Source: a virus. From it: a DNA stretch of 41,814 nt. This document shows, piece after piece, positions 25,325 through 31,650 of the stretch. The DNA lies in IMG/VR virus record IMGVR_UViG_3300045825_000109, positions 1 to 41,814 of that record. One strand, written 5' to 3'. Position 1 is the stretch's first letter, and the number at the start of each line of letters is the position of its first letter. The notes under the pieces were generated by a model. That model searched no databases. It saw nothing but the letters and a program-made list of their open reading frames with translations, and had not been told where the DNA came from. The translations under genes and the position numbers were made by a program.

Positions 25325-25923
25325 ATTGAAATTCCTATATCTCTTAATCCCTGTAAGGAGGCAAGTTCCCACCAAGGTTGGTATGCAAATTGTTGTTGAT
25401 TTTCATGACTTAACCAAATACGGTATACGTTCTCTCCCTCTTGTTTAAACTCTGCTTCTATACTAGCTAAAGAGCCATACTTTACAGAGTATACTAATTC
25501 TTTAATAGCGAAAGTATTACGAACTGATTCATCTGGAATTAGGGTAGGCTTATTATACTCTAAGGAGGTATTCCTCTTAGGAATACCGTACTTTTCTAGT
25601 ATAGAGTTAATAAAGGTTGATCCTCTAAAAGTACTCTTACTTATAGTATCAATAGGGGATCCTTGTAGATACTCGGTTACAATAAAAGAAATCTCATCAG
25701 GAGATGCAGGTTTACCTCGTTTATCTGCCCTTAGTTTAGAGTCCCTTTCCTTCTTCTCTTTATATGCTTCTAATAGCTTATCTAGTCTAGATACATTATA
25801 AGAAATATTAAGAATTTCACAAGCTGCTTTCTTAGTGCCTTTATTTTCAAGATGCGTAATAACCCTCTCATATGCAGAGTCTGTTAAGTTCTCTAATTCT
25901 CTATCCGCCTTTGATCTAGCCAT
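25321..25923 (-). CDS. Hypothetical protein with HTH-like N-terminus (200 aa)
   Basis: Residues ~18-55 (YERVITHLENKGTKKAACEILNISYNVSRL) resemble a helix-turn-helix, and a basic linker (RADKRGKPASP) follows, so DNA binding is plausible. The rest (NKPTLIPDESVRNTFAIKEL; AFAYQPWWEL-type end) is not recognised. It is the first gene of the thyX operon, directly after a promoter that overlaps an 11-bp palindrome. It could be a regulator of that operon, which is inference from position. Confidence 0.7.
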   Translation of the reverse strand: MARSKADRELENLTDSAYERVITHLENKGTKKAACEILNISYNVSRLDKLLEAYKEKKERDSKLRADKRGKPASPDEISFIVTEYLQGSPIDTISKSTFRGSTFINSILEKYGIPKRNTSLEYNKPTLIPDESVRNTFAIKELVYSVKYGSLASIEAEFKQEGENVYRIWLSHENQQQFAYQPWWELASLQGLRDIGISI

Positions 25924-25935
25924 TTTATTCTCCTA

Positions 25936-25975
25936 TTTAAGAGTATATTATACTCTTAAATAGACTTTAAATCAA
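25936..25975 (-). promoter_or_regulatory. Promoter with overlapping palindromic operator-like site
   Basis: TTGATT (25970-25975) and TATAAT (25947-25952) with a 17-nt spacer drive the thyX operon. TTTAAGAGTAT and ATACTCTTAAA form an 11-bp inverted repeat around the -10 box and start site (25937-25961), a suitable operator for a dimeric repressor. Confidence 0.8.
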
Positions 25976-26195
25976 GTTAATTTTTATTCTGCTCCAAAGG
26001 GTTTTCCTGCTAGAACATCCTTTATAAATACTCATCGACTCCCGTGTAGCTGTAGGCAGTACCACTTGTGTGGTCGGGTCTTGCTTGGCCTTGGTGGTCT
26101 GCGAGTGTATCTATGTCAGACTAGCAATTCTTCACTTGTTCCTGTGACTCTGCAAGCTGGGTGCGGAGGGATTCAATCAGTCCACATTCTTCTGG

Positions 26196-26264
26196 TGTAT
26201 AAGCGCCCGAAGCGTGATACTCTGTTGATAAATTTATACGCGCCCGCTCAACTTAACGTTAGGT
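26196..26264 (-). repeat. attC-like site, last cassette (one end degenerate)
   Basis: On the - strand it begins with ACCTAACGTTAAGTTGAGCG, a typical R''-L'' half, at the stop codon of the 81-aa cassette gene. The inverted half is weak (GGGCGCTTATAC instead of a GTTRRRY box), so it may be inactive. Confidence 0.6.
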
Positions 26265-26504
26265 ACCTTCATGCTGCACGCACCCGAAGTCTTGAAGCGT
26301 TTTCAGTTCTGCGTAGTAATCGCTCCCGTCCTGCACGAATGCAAGCTTTCCAGCGTGCTCCGTCTTCAGCATTCTCTTGTCGTAGTCGATCCATTCCGTA
26401 GCGTTCCAGAATTGCAATACGGCCTTGCACTTGCCAGTTCCGGGAAATTCTACGTAGTCGCTCTCTGGCTTCTCCCAGTGCTTGCAGGTCTTGCATCGTT
26501 CCAC
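26259..26504 (-). CDS. Cassette-encoded small zinc-finger-like protein (81 aa)
   Basis: GTG start at 26504, preceded by GGGAG. The protein opens MERCKTCKHWEKP and has GKCKAVLQF in the middle and FGCVQHE at the end: four cysteines in the pattern CxxC...C...C, likely one zinc site. Short proteins with this CKTCKHW...GCVQ layout are common as hypothetical cassette or phage genes. The stop lies inside the attC-like site. Confidence 0.75.
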   Translation of the reverse strand: MERCKTCKHWEKPESDYVEFPGTGKCKAVLQFWNATEWIDYDKRMLKTEHAGKLAFVQDGSDYYAELKTLQDFGCVQHEGT

Positions 26505-26539
26505 GATCTTCTCCCTGTAAAAATATGCGGCGGTACGGC

Positions 26540-26594
26540 ACCTAACCCGCCGTTCGAGTCGGACGCGATGAAGCCGCTCAACTCTACGTTAGTC
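26540..26594 (-). repeat. Textbook attC site
   Basis: Inverted halves ACCTAACCCGCCGTTCGAG and GCTCAACTCTACGTTAGTC (+ strand) flank a ~16-nt centre. In gene orientation (- strand) it ends with the recombination box GTTAGGT. The stop codon of the 81-aa gene at 26589-26834 lies at its start, exactly the layout of a mobile gene cassette. Confidence 0.85.
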
Positions 26595-26834
26595 ATCAAT
26601 GCCCATACACATCATTCCATTTTTCTGCATCGCAAGACGTGTCAGCAATCCATGAAAAAGTTTAGGTGCAAAATTCTCAATGCAGAGATGTTGGCATCCC
26701 TTTTGTCTCATCTCCGTAAGTTGTGCCGTGAGTTCACATATCGCTCGAATCTCGTCAGATGTGATGTCTAATCTAACATTCAACACGGACTGCTCCGAAG
26801 CGGGGTTCGATTCTTGGGTTTGCTGTGTGTTCAT
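26589..26834 (-). CDS. Cassette-encoded hypothetical protein (81 aa)
   Basis: ATG 26834 to a TGA inside the attC. The protein is helical and charged, with an N-terminal Gln/Ser-rich tail (MNTQQTQESNPASEQ) and a core LDITSDEIRAICELTAQLTE. Two cysteines (CQHLC) may be functional. No domain recognised. Base composition is richer in G+C than the phage backbone. Confidence 0.7.
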   Translation of the reverse strand: MNTQQTQESNPASEQSVLNVRLDITSDEIRAICELTAQLTEMRQKGCQHLCIENFAPKLFHGLLTRLAMQKNGMMCMGIDD

Positions 26835-26838
26835 AGTT

Positions 26839-27114
26839 TCAATCCTCGTTCGTAGTGTTCAGTTGCGGCTTGCCCCTTAGCTCCACGTTAGGTGGCAGCA
26901 GTTGATCGCATTTGTTATATCTAGGCAAGAGTGGTGTTGCATCCAAAAATGCAAGCCACCCGTGATTTATGTTATTGCTTATAGTTGCGCGTTTCAGCCA
27001 AACCCATCCAATAATTTCGATTGTAGGCGTTGAGCTATGAGTCATACTTGTTCCGGTAAGTCGCGCCAAGCGCACCGGCCACCACAAGAAAACAGTTTTA
27101 ATACGAGCGCCCAT
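26839..27114 (-). CDS. Cassette ORF reading through an attC-like half site (91 aa)
   Basis: The N-terminal part (VFLWWPVRLARLTGTS) is Trp/Leu-rich; the last ~20 residues (LPPNVELRGKPQ...) are translated from a CCTAACGTGGAGCTAAGG attC-like half at 26868-26893. The native gene probably ended near there. It stops 4 bases before the next ATG. No family recognised, and it may not be a functional protein. Confidence 0.45.
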   Translation of the reverse strand: MGARIKTVFLWWPVRLARLTGTSMTHSSTPTIEIIGWVWLKRATISNNINHGWLAFLDATPLLPRYNKCDQLLPPNVELRGKPQLNTTNED

Positions 27115-27134
27115 ATTTACTCCGTAAAAGTGCC

Positions 27135-27195
27135 GTCTAACCCATCATTCAAGCGGGAATACGCGAAGCGCATCCCCTTAATTCAGTCGTTAGCC
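27135..27195 (-). repeat. Complete attC site downstream of the DUF4326 gene
   Basis: On the - strand: GGCTAACGACTGAATTAAGG, a centre with the self-complementary ATGCGCTTCGCGTAT, then CGCTTGAATGATGGGTTAGAC. The two halves are inverted repeats with an unpaired base, and the terminal box GTTAGAC fits GTTRRRY. The upstream gene's TGA lies in the first half (GCT AAC GAC TGA). Confidence 0.85.
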
Positions 27196-27470
27196 ACCTC
27201 AATTAGCACATCACCATGACATGCTTTGGGCGAGCAGAAGCAAATCAAATCTTTCCCGGCAAGTTCACGTTTGGCTTCTTCTATCAAGAGCGGCTGCGAA
27301 AGTAACCATTCCTTGTATTTCGCAATCACAAGTTCACGAGTACCGTACTCGCTCATAGTAAATGGATTGCCCCACTTGCTTGGCCTGCCAATGTAAACTG
27401 CACCTTTCGGCATCCCATCTCGATATTTATTTAGTACCTTTGGCATCAGGCATTTCTCAAAAGTGCTCAT
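27183..27470 (-). CDS. DUF4326-family protein
   Basis: 95 aa, preceded by AGGAGAACTT. Conserved blocks VYIGRPSKWGNPF and DLICFCSPKACHGDVL identify the DUF4326 family, small proteins frequent in phages and mobile DNA with conserved Cys/His residues (CFCSPKACH), of unknown activity. Here it is carried as a cassette: its stop codon is inside a complete attC. Confidence 0.85.
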   Translation of the reverse strand: MSTFEKCLMPKVLNKYRDGMPKGAVYIGRPSKWGNPFTMSEYGTRELVIAKYKEWLLSQPLLIEEAKRELAGKDLICFCSPKACHGDVLIEVAND

Positions 27471-27497
27471 AAGTTCTCCTATTTAATTAAAGTTCGT

Positions 27498-27722
27498 TCA
27501 GCTCCTCAACTCTTCGCTAGTGTTGTCGAACATTGTCCGGTACGCTTCACTTTGTGGTGCGTTCCAATCGACAAATACATCTCCAAGCGAAACAAATATT
27601 GGCCGCGCCAATCCCATGCGTTGCGCCAATACCGTGGGGCATAAAACGCCAATTACGTTTCGAGTCTTCTTTCCATTGCGACCTGTCGATGTGTAAGATA
27701 CTTCAAACGGTTCCATAGCCAC
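27498..27722 (-). CDS. Cassette-encoded hypothetical protein (74 aa)
   Basis: GTG 27722 or ATG 27716 start. A small beta-rich protein (FEVSYTSTGRNGKKTRNVIG; PIFVSLGDVFVDWN). Its 3' end CTAGCGAAGAGTTGAGGAGC resembles a decayed attC half, and its 5' end abuts the GTTAGGG box at 27724-27730. No domain recognised. Confidence 0.65.
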   Translation of the reverse strand: MAMEPFEVSYTSTGRNGKKTRNVIGVLCPTVLAQRMGLARPIFVSLGDVFVDWNAPQSEAYRTMFDNTSEELRS

Positions 27723-27737
27723 CCCCTAACCCTACGT

Positions 27738-28064
27738 TCAACTTTCGTTCCACTTCGGTTGTGTAGCAGCTAAAATAGATAATGCACTATTGGTATAGTC
27801 GTTTATGTCACTCACCATCTCTGGGGAGAACTTATCTCCCCAAACTGTATTCAGTACGAATAATATTTCTGCGCTTTTTACCAAAGTCTCACGTAACATC
27901 ACCACTTGTTCCTGTGACTCTGCGAGCTGGGTGCGTACTCGTTCCAGTTCTGGCCGCAGTACTTCATCTGAATCTCGGTACGCTTCCGCGAGTTCTGATT
28001 CCAACTCGGCTATCTTTTTCATAGCAAGTTCAAACTGTACATAATCTATTTGATCGTTCATCAT
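27738..28064 (-). CDS. Coiled-coil cassette protein, intact copy of a triplicated family (108 aa)
   Basis: MMNDQIDYVQFELAMKKIAE starts a heptad-rich helix containing VRTQLAESQEQVVMLRE, followed by the conserved NTVWGDKFSPEM and TNSALSILAATQ end. Two further copies of the family follow upstream, both with frameshifts, so this is the only uninterrupted one. The stop lies in an attC-like end (AGTTGAACGTAGGGTTAGG). Coiled-coil dimerisation is likely; function unknown. Confidence 0.75.
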   Translation of the reverse strand: MMNDQIDYVQFELAMKKIAELESELAEAYRDSDEVLRPELERVRTQLAESQEQVVMLRETLVKSAEILFVLNTVWGDKFSPEMVSDINDYTNSALSILAATQPKWNES

Positions 28065-28074
28065 TCACTCTTTC

Positions 28075-28245
28075 TTAAACAAAATACGGAATATCGACAT
28101 ATTGGCATTTAGGACAGCACATCACCCCTATACGCCCTACATAGATATCAGCATCGCAATTTGATGCATAGTTATCTAGTCCGTTTATCCTGAATTCCTC
28201 AAGTTCATCACAGTCATTATCTTCTTTTGCGTTTGGACATTTCAT
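28075..28245 (-). CDS. Small Cys-rich protein (56 aa)
   Basis: ATG 28245 to TAA 28075, too short for usual ORF cut-offs. It begins MKCPNAKEDNDCDELEEF and ends with VMCCPKCQYVDIPYFV, giving a CPKC knuckle plus further cysteines, so a zinc ribbon is likely. GAGGTG lies just upstream. The start overlaps the end of the frameshifted copy 2. Confidence 0.65.
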   Translation of the reverse strand: MKCPNAKEDNDCDELEEFRINGLDNYASNCDADIYVGRIGVMCCPKCQYVDIPYFV

Positions 28246-28628
28246 CATTCACCTCTTTCGGTTGTGCAGCAACTAAAATAGATAATGCACTATTGGTATG
28301 GTTGTTTATGTTCCTCACTGTATTCGGAGAGAACTTATCACCCCAGACTATATTCAATACAGTCAATATTGTTATCCCGCAAAGCCTCCCGTAACATCAC
28401 CATTTGTTCCTGCGACTCTGCAAGCTGGGTGCGGAGTTCAGCGAGTTCTGACCTCAATTTGGTTATTGTGTTTTTGTCCACTGTGTACAATCCTTTATAG
28501 TCTTCCAACTCTTCATTCACTGAAGATTCAATAGCTACCGCGAACGATAAGACACATTCAAATAATTCTTGATCCGGTTTTGAGTTATTCACGGCTAGCC
28601 ATAATTGAAGTTTCTCTTTATTGGTCAT
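28217..28628 (-). pseudogene. Coiled-coil cassette family, copy 2, frameshifted
   Basis: From ATG 28628 the frame covers the coil with LRTQLAESQEQMVMLREAL and then terminates at 28338. In the neighbouring frame the family's C-terminal half is intact: ITILTVLNIVWGDKFSPNTV ... TNSALSILVAAQ, ending at 28217. Comparison with copy 3 (TACGCGGGATAAC) suggests loss of a CG dinucleotide in GCGGGATAAC near 28376. It is an inactivated gene, a sequencing error, or two separate short proteins. Confidence 0.6.
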
Positions 28629-29128
28629 CTTGATCTCCCTTTCTTAATTCTGCGGTGGCGGTGAGCGTTGATAATACACTATTAGTATGGTCATTTATGC
28701 CCCTCACTGTATTCGGAGAATACTTATCACCCCAAACTGTATTTAATACAGTCAATATTGTTATCCCGCGTATCAAATCATTCCGCAACATCGCAACATG
28801 CTCCTGTGACTCTGCAAGCTCTGCTTCAGCCTTTTTAACCCGACTGTTAGCGTCGTCAATACACGAATCTTTCCACTCCGAAAGCTGGGTGCGGAGTTCT
28901 GACTCACGCTCAGTGAATATTACTAATTTACTTTCCAGCTTGTTTTGCCTTGTTACCTAGTGCAATAAACTGGGTGCGGAGGGATTCATTTTCACATTCC
29001 AGATCAATCTGATTTTTAGTAATAACGCATTCAAGTTTATCGTTCTTTTCGGAGAGTTTCTCTTCCAATTCGGCTATCTTTTTACTGGCAAGTTCAAACT
29101 GTGCATAATCTATTTGGTCGTTCATCAT
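28618..29128 (-). pseudogene. Coiled-coil cassette family, copy 3, frameshifted
   Basis: It opens MMNDQIDYAQFELASKKIAE, nearly the same as the intact copy 1, and reaches a stop at 28928. The other frame then continues a long coil (RQNKLESKLVIFTERESELR ... AELAESQEHVAMLR) into ITILTVLNTVWGDKYSPNTV and ends at 28618. One indel near 28945 separates the halves. Its last bases overlap the ATG of copy 2, indicating tandem duplication of the whole unit. Confidence 0.6.
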
Positions 29129-29354
29129 TCACCCTTTCTTAAAGATACAGCCATATCATACAATAATTTCTCGGAGCATTTAAATCCATGATGCTTTCCA
29201 CAATCAAATCCATAGTCTTTGAAAGTAGATGGCTCATTCACTTTATTGGTTAGCTGAATTATTACATTCTCCAGCACTTCTGCCTGCACTTCTCGCTTCC
29301 ACTTCTCGGCTTGCTTTGCGGTGTCAGTGTTTCGTAATTTTTAGATAGTTTCAT
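29125..29354 (-). pseudogene. Frameshifted small helical protein gene
   Basis: ATG 29354 gives MKLSKNYET and then an early stop, while the adjoining frame encodes DTAKQAEKWKREVQAEVLEN ... SEKLLYDMAVSLRKGE and ends at 29125 with an ATGA-type junction to copy 3. The span is 230 bases, one short of 77 codons, so one base is missing in the GAAACACTGACACC region. Confidence 0.55.
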
Positions 29355-29532
29355 GTCTAACGCGATTTTTAATTGATAATAGTACCTCTGTTGCGGTACA
29401 CTCTATTTGCAGAATTTCACCCTCTGTTATTAGTACAGGTATTTCAAAATACATACTATCTCCTGAAATTGATATTCCAGTTAGCATCGCGGGTTGCTTG
29501 AATATTCTTCCTATAATCACAGTTTTTCTCAT
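29341..29532 (-). CDS. Small hypothetical protein (63 aa)
   Basis: GGAAG precedes the ATG at 29532. The product is beta-rich (KTVIIGRIFKQPAMLTGISI; IPVLITEGEILQIECTATEV). No motif recognised. It overlaps the broken gene downstream by 14 bases. The 125 bases upstream hold the degenerate attC at 29603-29671 and nothing else I can name. Confidence 0.6.
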   Translation of the reverse strand: MRKTVIIGRIFKQPAMLTGISISGDSMYFEIPVLITEGEILQIECTATEVLLSIKNRVRHETI

Positions 29533-29602
29533 AGTCTAACTTCCTTCCATACGGATTTATAGGTTTTGTTTTGTTTTCTATAATACGTCGTGCACCCCCT
29601 TA

Positions 29603-29671
29603 TCATGTCCCGGCGGTGAAGAGGGACTGCCGCGAAACAGCCCGCGTCAGCCCCTCAACTCTACGTTATAA
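29603..29671 (-). repeat. attC-like site with intact R'' half
   Basis: In gene orientation it starts TTATAACGTAGAGTTGAGGG at the stop of the 66-aa gene, has a hairpin-forming centre (GCGGGCTGTTTCGCGG) and a decayed far end (CACCGCCGGGACAT rather than GTTRRRY). Confidence 0.6.
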
Positions 29672-29866
29672 ATCGACAAAGTTATATGACTCGGCATCAA
29701 TTACATCTGCCGCCTTTAGTACTTTATAGCGCATTTTATTAATTTGCATTGTGAGAGGACTTGATGATATTCCCCACTCTTTTGCACACACCGCTATATC
29801 ATCAAATGTAATTTCTCCATCAGTTTCGTTTGATTCCCACCTAGATTTAAATTCTTGCTTATTCAT
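29666..29866 (-). CDS. Small HTH-like protein (66 aa), first cassette gene
   Basis: MNKQEFKSRWESNETDGEIT, then IAVCAKEWGISSSPLTMQIN resembling a helix-turn-helix. GGGAGG lies upstream. The TAA is at the start of the attC-like site. It is the first ORF after the GTTAGGT boundary of the array, so it would be the newest cassette in classical integron logic. Confidence 0.65.
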   Translation of the reverse strand: MNKQEFKSRWESNETDGEITFDDIAVCAKEWGISSSPLTMQINKMRYKVLKAADVIDAESYNFVDL

Positions 29867-29931
29867 TTTTTACCTCCCTCGACTATTTTTAGCGTTACCA
29901 GACTCATCTCCGTCTCCTATAAAATCGCATA

Positions 29932-29960
29932 ACCTAACGTTCGAGCAAGAAATCCCTTAG
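29932..29960 (-). repeat. Right boundary of the cassette array (GTTAGGT box, attI/attC-like half)
   Basis: On the - strand TTGCTCGAACGTTAGGT ends with a perfect GTTRRRY recombination box, after which the first cassette begins. Immediately upstream is AT-rich phage sequence with the terminator of the 120-aa gene. Only one half-site is evident. Confidence 0.6.
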
Positions 29961-30003
29961 GTATAAAATCTTATTATTCTTCATTTTATTTATCATACAA
30001 GTA

Positions 30004-30038
30004 GGAAAGGCAACTTTGTTTTACCAAAATTGCCTTTC
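30004..30038 (-). terminator. Hairpin after the 120-aa gene
   Basis: GAAAGGCAA pairs with TTGCCTTTC, with an inner TTTT/AAAA pairing, 5 bases after the stop codon at 30043. The T-tract on the - strand is poor, so termination may be partial and allow read-through into the cassette array. Confidence 0.65.
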
Positions 30039-30042
30039 ATTA

Positions 30043-30405
30043 TTACTTAGCTTGTAATACTGTAATAAAGTATGTTGCTGCTTTACCAGTTAGTTTATCA
30101 AGAATCTCATTATCTACTGGAGCGCCTTTTGCTTCAATTTCTGCACGTAGTGCGTTAATTTGGGACTCTTTACTTACACGTTTAGGAGCATCTCCTTCCT
30201 TCTTGGAAGTATCTTTACCTCCTGAAGCGGCCTCTTTCTTAACGTAAACCTGAGCCTGTACAAGAATCATACGAACACCATTAGGTGATTGTTCCATTTC
30301 CTCCGCAATCTCCTTGATAATTTCTGTTGAAGTCTCGGGAGTAGGGTCAGCGGCTTTGTATGCTGCGATAACTTGTGCTTTTTGTTCTTCTGTCCATGTT
30401 GCCAT
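30043..30405 (-). CDS. Conserved-type phage protein (120 aa)
   Basis: MATWTEEQKAQVIAAYKAAD and the SPNGVRMILVQAQVYVKKEA segment form an HTH-like N-terminal domain. A Lys-rich linker and a helical end (VDNEILDKLTGKAATYF) follow. The pattern occurs in uncharacterised proteins of several large phages and suggests DNA binding. AAGGATAA-type ribosome binding site upstream. Confidence 0.78.
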   Translation of the reverse strand: MATWTEEQKAQVIAAYKAADPTPETSTEIIKEIAEEMEQSPNGVRMILVQAQVYVKKEAASGGKDTSKKEGDAPKRVSKESQINALRAEIEAKGAPVDNEILDKLTGKAATYFITVLQAK

Positions 30406-30418
30406 TTTATATTTATCC

Positions 30419-30697
30419 TTAGTGTAGTGTGTACTGGTAACTTTTTGGATTACCTGATTTAATTAAATCTTCCTCTAAAAGAGCATTATATATATCTAAG
30501 TATGCACTTGCTAGAATATATAAACTTTCTGAAGGTAGGGAGGCGGGTTTCATATTACTTAACTCTGTGTTTTCAGTTTCTGCTATTTCTTCTAATGAAT
30601 TTACTACTTCTGTTGCTTGAACCATAGCGAGATTAAGTATTCTTCTATCTCTTAACTTAAATGCTCTTGGATTTATTCTTTCAATCGCTTCATCCAT
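30419..30697 (-). CDS. Hypothetical helical protein (92 aa)
   Basis: An acidic, all-helical product (LNLAMVQATEVVNSLEEIAE; ASAYLDIYNALLEEDL). The ATG lies only 7 nt downstream of the TATAAT of promoter 30704-30732, so the message would be essentially leaderless. An internal start is possible. No domain recognised. Confidence 0.65.
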   Translation of the reverse strand: MDEAIERINPRAFKLRDRRILNLAMVQATEVVNSLEEIAETENTELSNMKPASLPSESLYILASAYLDIYNALLEEDLIKSGNPKSYQYTLH

Positions 30698-30703
30698 TAT
30701 ATA

Positions 30704-30732
30704 ATTATACGCCCTTTAGTCAAAAAATTCAA
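30704..30732 (-). promoter_or_regulatory. Sigma70-type promoter beside tRNA-Thr
   Basis: TTGAAT and TATAAT with a 17-nt spacer, 18 bases beyond the 3' end of tRNA-Thr. It starts the transcript for the 92-aa and 120-aa genes. Confidence 0.85.
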
Positions 30733-30750
30733 GATTATTTTTTTGAAACT

Positions 30751-30825
30751 TGGTGCCCCTCCACAGAATCGAACTGCGATAACCTGATTACAAAACAGGT
30801 GTAATGGCCATTATACTAGAAGGGC
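30751..30825 (-). tRNA. tRNA-Thr (UGU)
   Basis: Acceptor GCCCTTC/GAGGGGC, T-loop TTCGATT, encoded CCA. Anticodon loop TTTGTAA gives UGU; the anticodon stem has a U-U mismatch next to the loop. Confidence 0.9.
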
Positions 30826-30831
30826 TTTGTT

Positions 30832-30905
30832 TGGCGACTCGTGGGGGAATCGAACTCCCTTCTACGGATAGACAATCCGCGATAATACCAATATATGAAC
30901 GAGCC
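30832..30905 (-). tRNA. tRNA-Asp (GUC)
   Basis: Acceptor GGCTCGT pairs with ACGAGTC; discriminator G and CCA encoded. Anticodon stem GCGGA/TCCGT and loop TTGTCTA give GUC. Confidence 0.9.
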
Positions 30906-30907
30906 AA

Positions 30908-31332
30908 ATTAGTAGAGTGTCCTGTGTGGCTAGCAACTAGCGCAAGTTTCTAAGATCCGTTTATTAGCGGCTTAACTATTCATCACAAATAGATTACTTA
31001 GAAGGATGTAAGTCCCTTTACAGGTAGGGCGATTGATTAGATCACTTTCTCAACAACACTCTTAGAAACATACTAACCCTGGTTGCGCTACCAGTAACCC
31101 GTGGAAGGATATAGTCCGGAACATCTCCACATATATTTATTAAGTGGCAGTTAGTATGTTTTTAAGAGGAGACTGTATTGGATTATAAGGAACAGTCCCG
31201 AAACCTCGGCTAGATGTTCTAGGCAGCCATAGCGTAAACGCCGTGGTTTGCATTTATTATTTTTGATTTTTAAGTCTTTCTTGACTATTCTTCGGCTTAA
31301 CTTTTCAATCCAATCGAAGCCTGGTCGAGCCC
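30908..31332 (-). ncRNA. ssrA: Candidate phage-encoded tmRNA (3' part unresolved)
   Basis: On the - strand a tmRNA-like 5' end GGGCTCGACCAGGCTTCGAT starts at ~31332 and carries the conserved nGGnTTCGA element. 67 nt later comes a resume-codon ORF, 31251-31219: GCA AAC CAC GGC GTT TAC GCT ATG GCT GCC TAG = ANHGVYAMAA, matching the AN...YA(L/M)AA form of bacterial degradation tags. The last Ala codons and stop lie in a small hairpin (GGCT/AGCC), as in known tmRNAs. Stems and interleaved pairings follow (31059-31077 with 31150-31168; 30950-30958 with 30997-31007). I could not find a T-arm or CCA end, so the 3' boundary is only the next tRNA. A sigma70-like TTGGAC-N18-TTTAAT lies just upstream. 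Confidence 0.6.
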
Positions 31333-31370
31333 GCGTCTTGAATCAGTCCATTAAACCATCTACGAATTCT

Positions 31371-31610
31371 TTAGTCCAATGTAATATCTTGTACTATTGG
31401 TCTTAAATACTCTTCCCTTGGCTTAAATACATCATGAATCTTATCATCCTCTGGATGACATATTTCTTCTATGTACCTATCACTAAATTTAGTTCTCCAA
31501 TGGTAGAATAGTTGTTTATTAGCATCCCACTTGGCTAGAGAAGAATTACGACAAGCCCCTGCATACCAAGTATTGTGTTTTAAATCTTTCTTAGGAATAG
31601 TAAAAACCAT
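31371..31610 (-). CDS. Hypothetical protein (79 aa)
   Basis: ATG 31610 is preferred over the TTG at 31616. The product opens MVFTIPKKDLKHNTWY. The first residues share the pattern MVF-x-IP-(K/R)-KDL with an internal stretch of the 100-aa protein at 39818-40120, hinting at a common short motif. Several Trp and His residues. The C-terminus lies just upstream of the candidate tmRNA. No domain recognised. Confidence 0.65.
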   Translation of the reverse strand: MVFTIPKKDLKHNTWYAGACRNSSLAKWDANKQLFYHWRTKFSDRYIEEICHPEDDKIHDVFKPREEYLRPIVQDITLD

Positions 31611-31650
31611 ATGCAATACACCAAAGTTCTAATGCTAGTTTATAAGTTAC

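Larger units (their letters stand above)
25976..29960 (-). mobile_element. Integron-like gene-cassette array embedded in the phage genome
   Basis: This stretch is visibly richer in G+C than the rest. It consists of short leftward ORFs, several ending inside attC-like sites. The clearest sites are at 27135-27195 and 26540-26594; partial or degenerate ones lie near 26196-26264, 26868-26893, 27495-27525, 27724-27760, 29603-29671 and 29932-29960. Most carry a GTTAGGY-type recombination box or its near match. No integron integrase is in the window. Bases 25976-26195 hold only a remnant coding SLRTQLAESQEQ, the coiled-coil motif found in three other cassettes. The right edge is the GTTAGGT box at 29932-29938, after which phage-type AT-rich sequence resumes. 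Confidence 0.75.

Noticed and set aside
26271-26771. 166-aa rightward ORF in the cassette region
   Set aside because: It runs antisense through two cassette genes and through an attC site; the leftward ORFs fit the attC layout better.
31095-31120. GAAGGATATAGTCC on the + strand as a group I intron P7 strand
   Set aside because: No partner R element (GTTCAnnGACTA) lies upstream on that strand, and no exon junction can be built; the match is probably chance.
31325-31371. GATTCAAGACGCGGG on the - strand as a tRNA or tmRNA T-arm upstream of the tag
   Set aside because: It resembles the E. coli tmRNA T-arm 5' strand, but no complementary 3' strand or acceptor follows, and there is no room upstream for a permuted acceptor piece.
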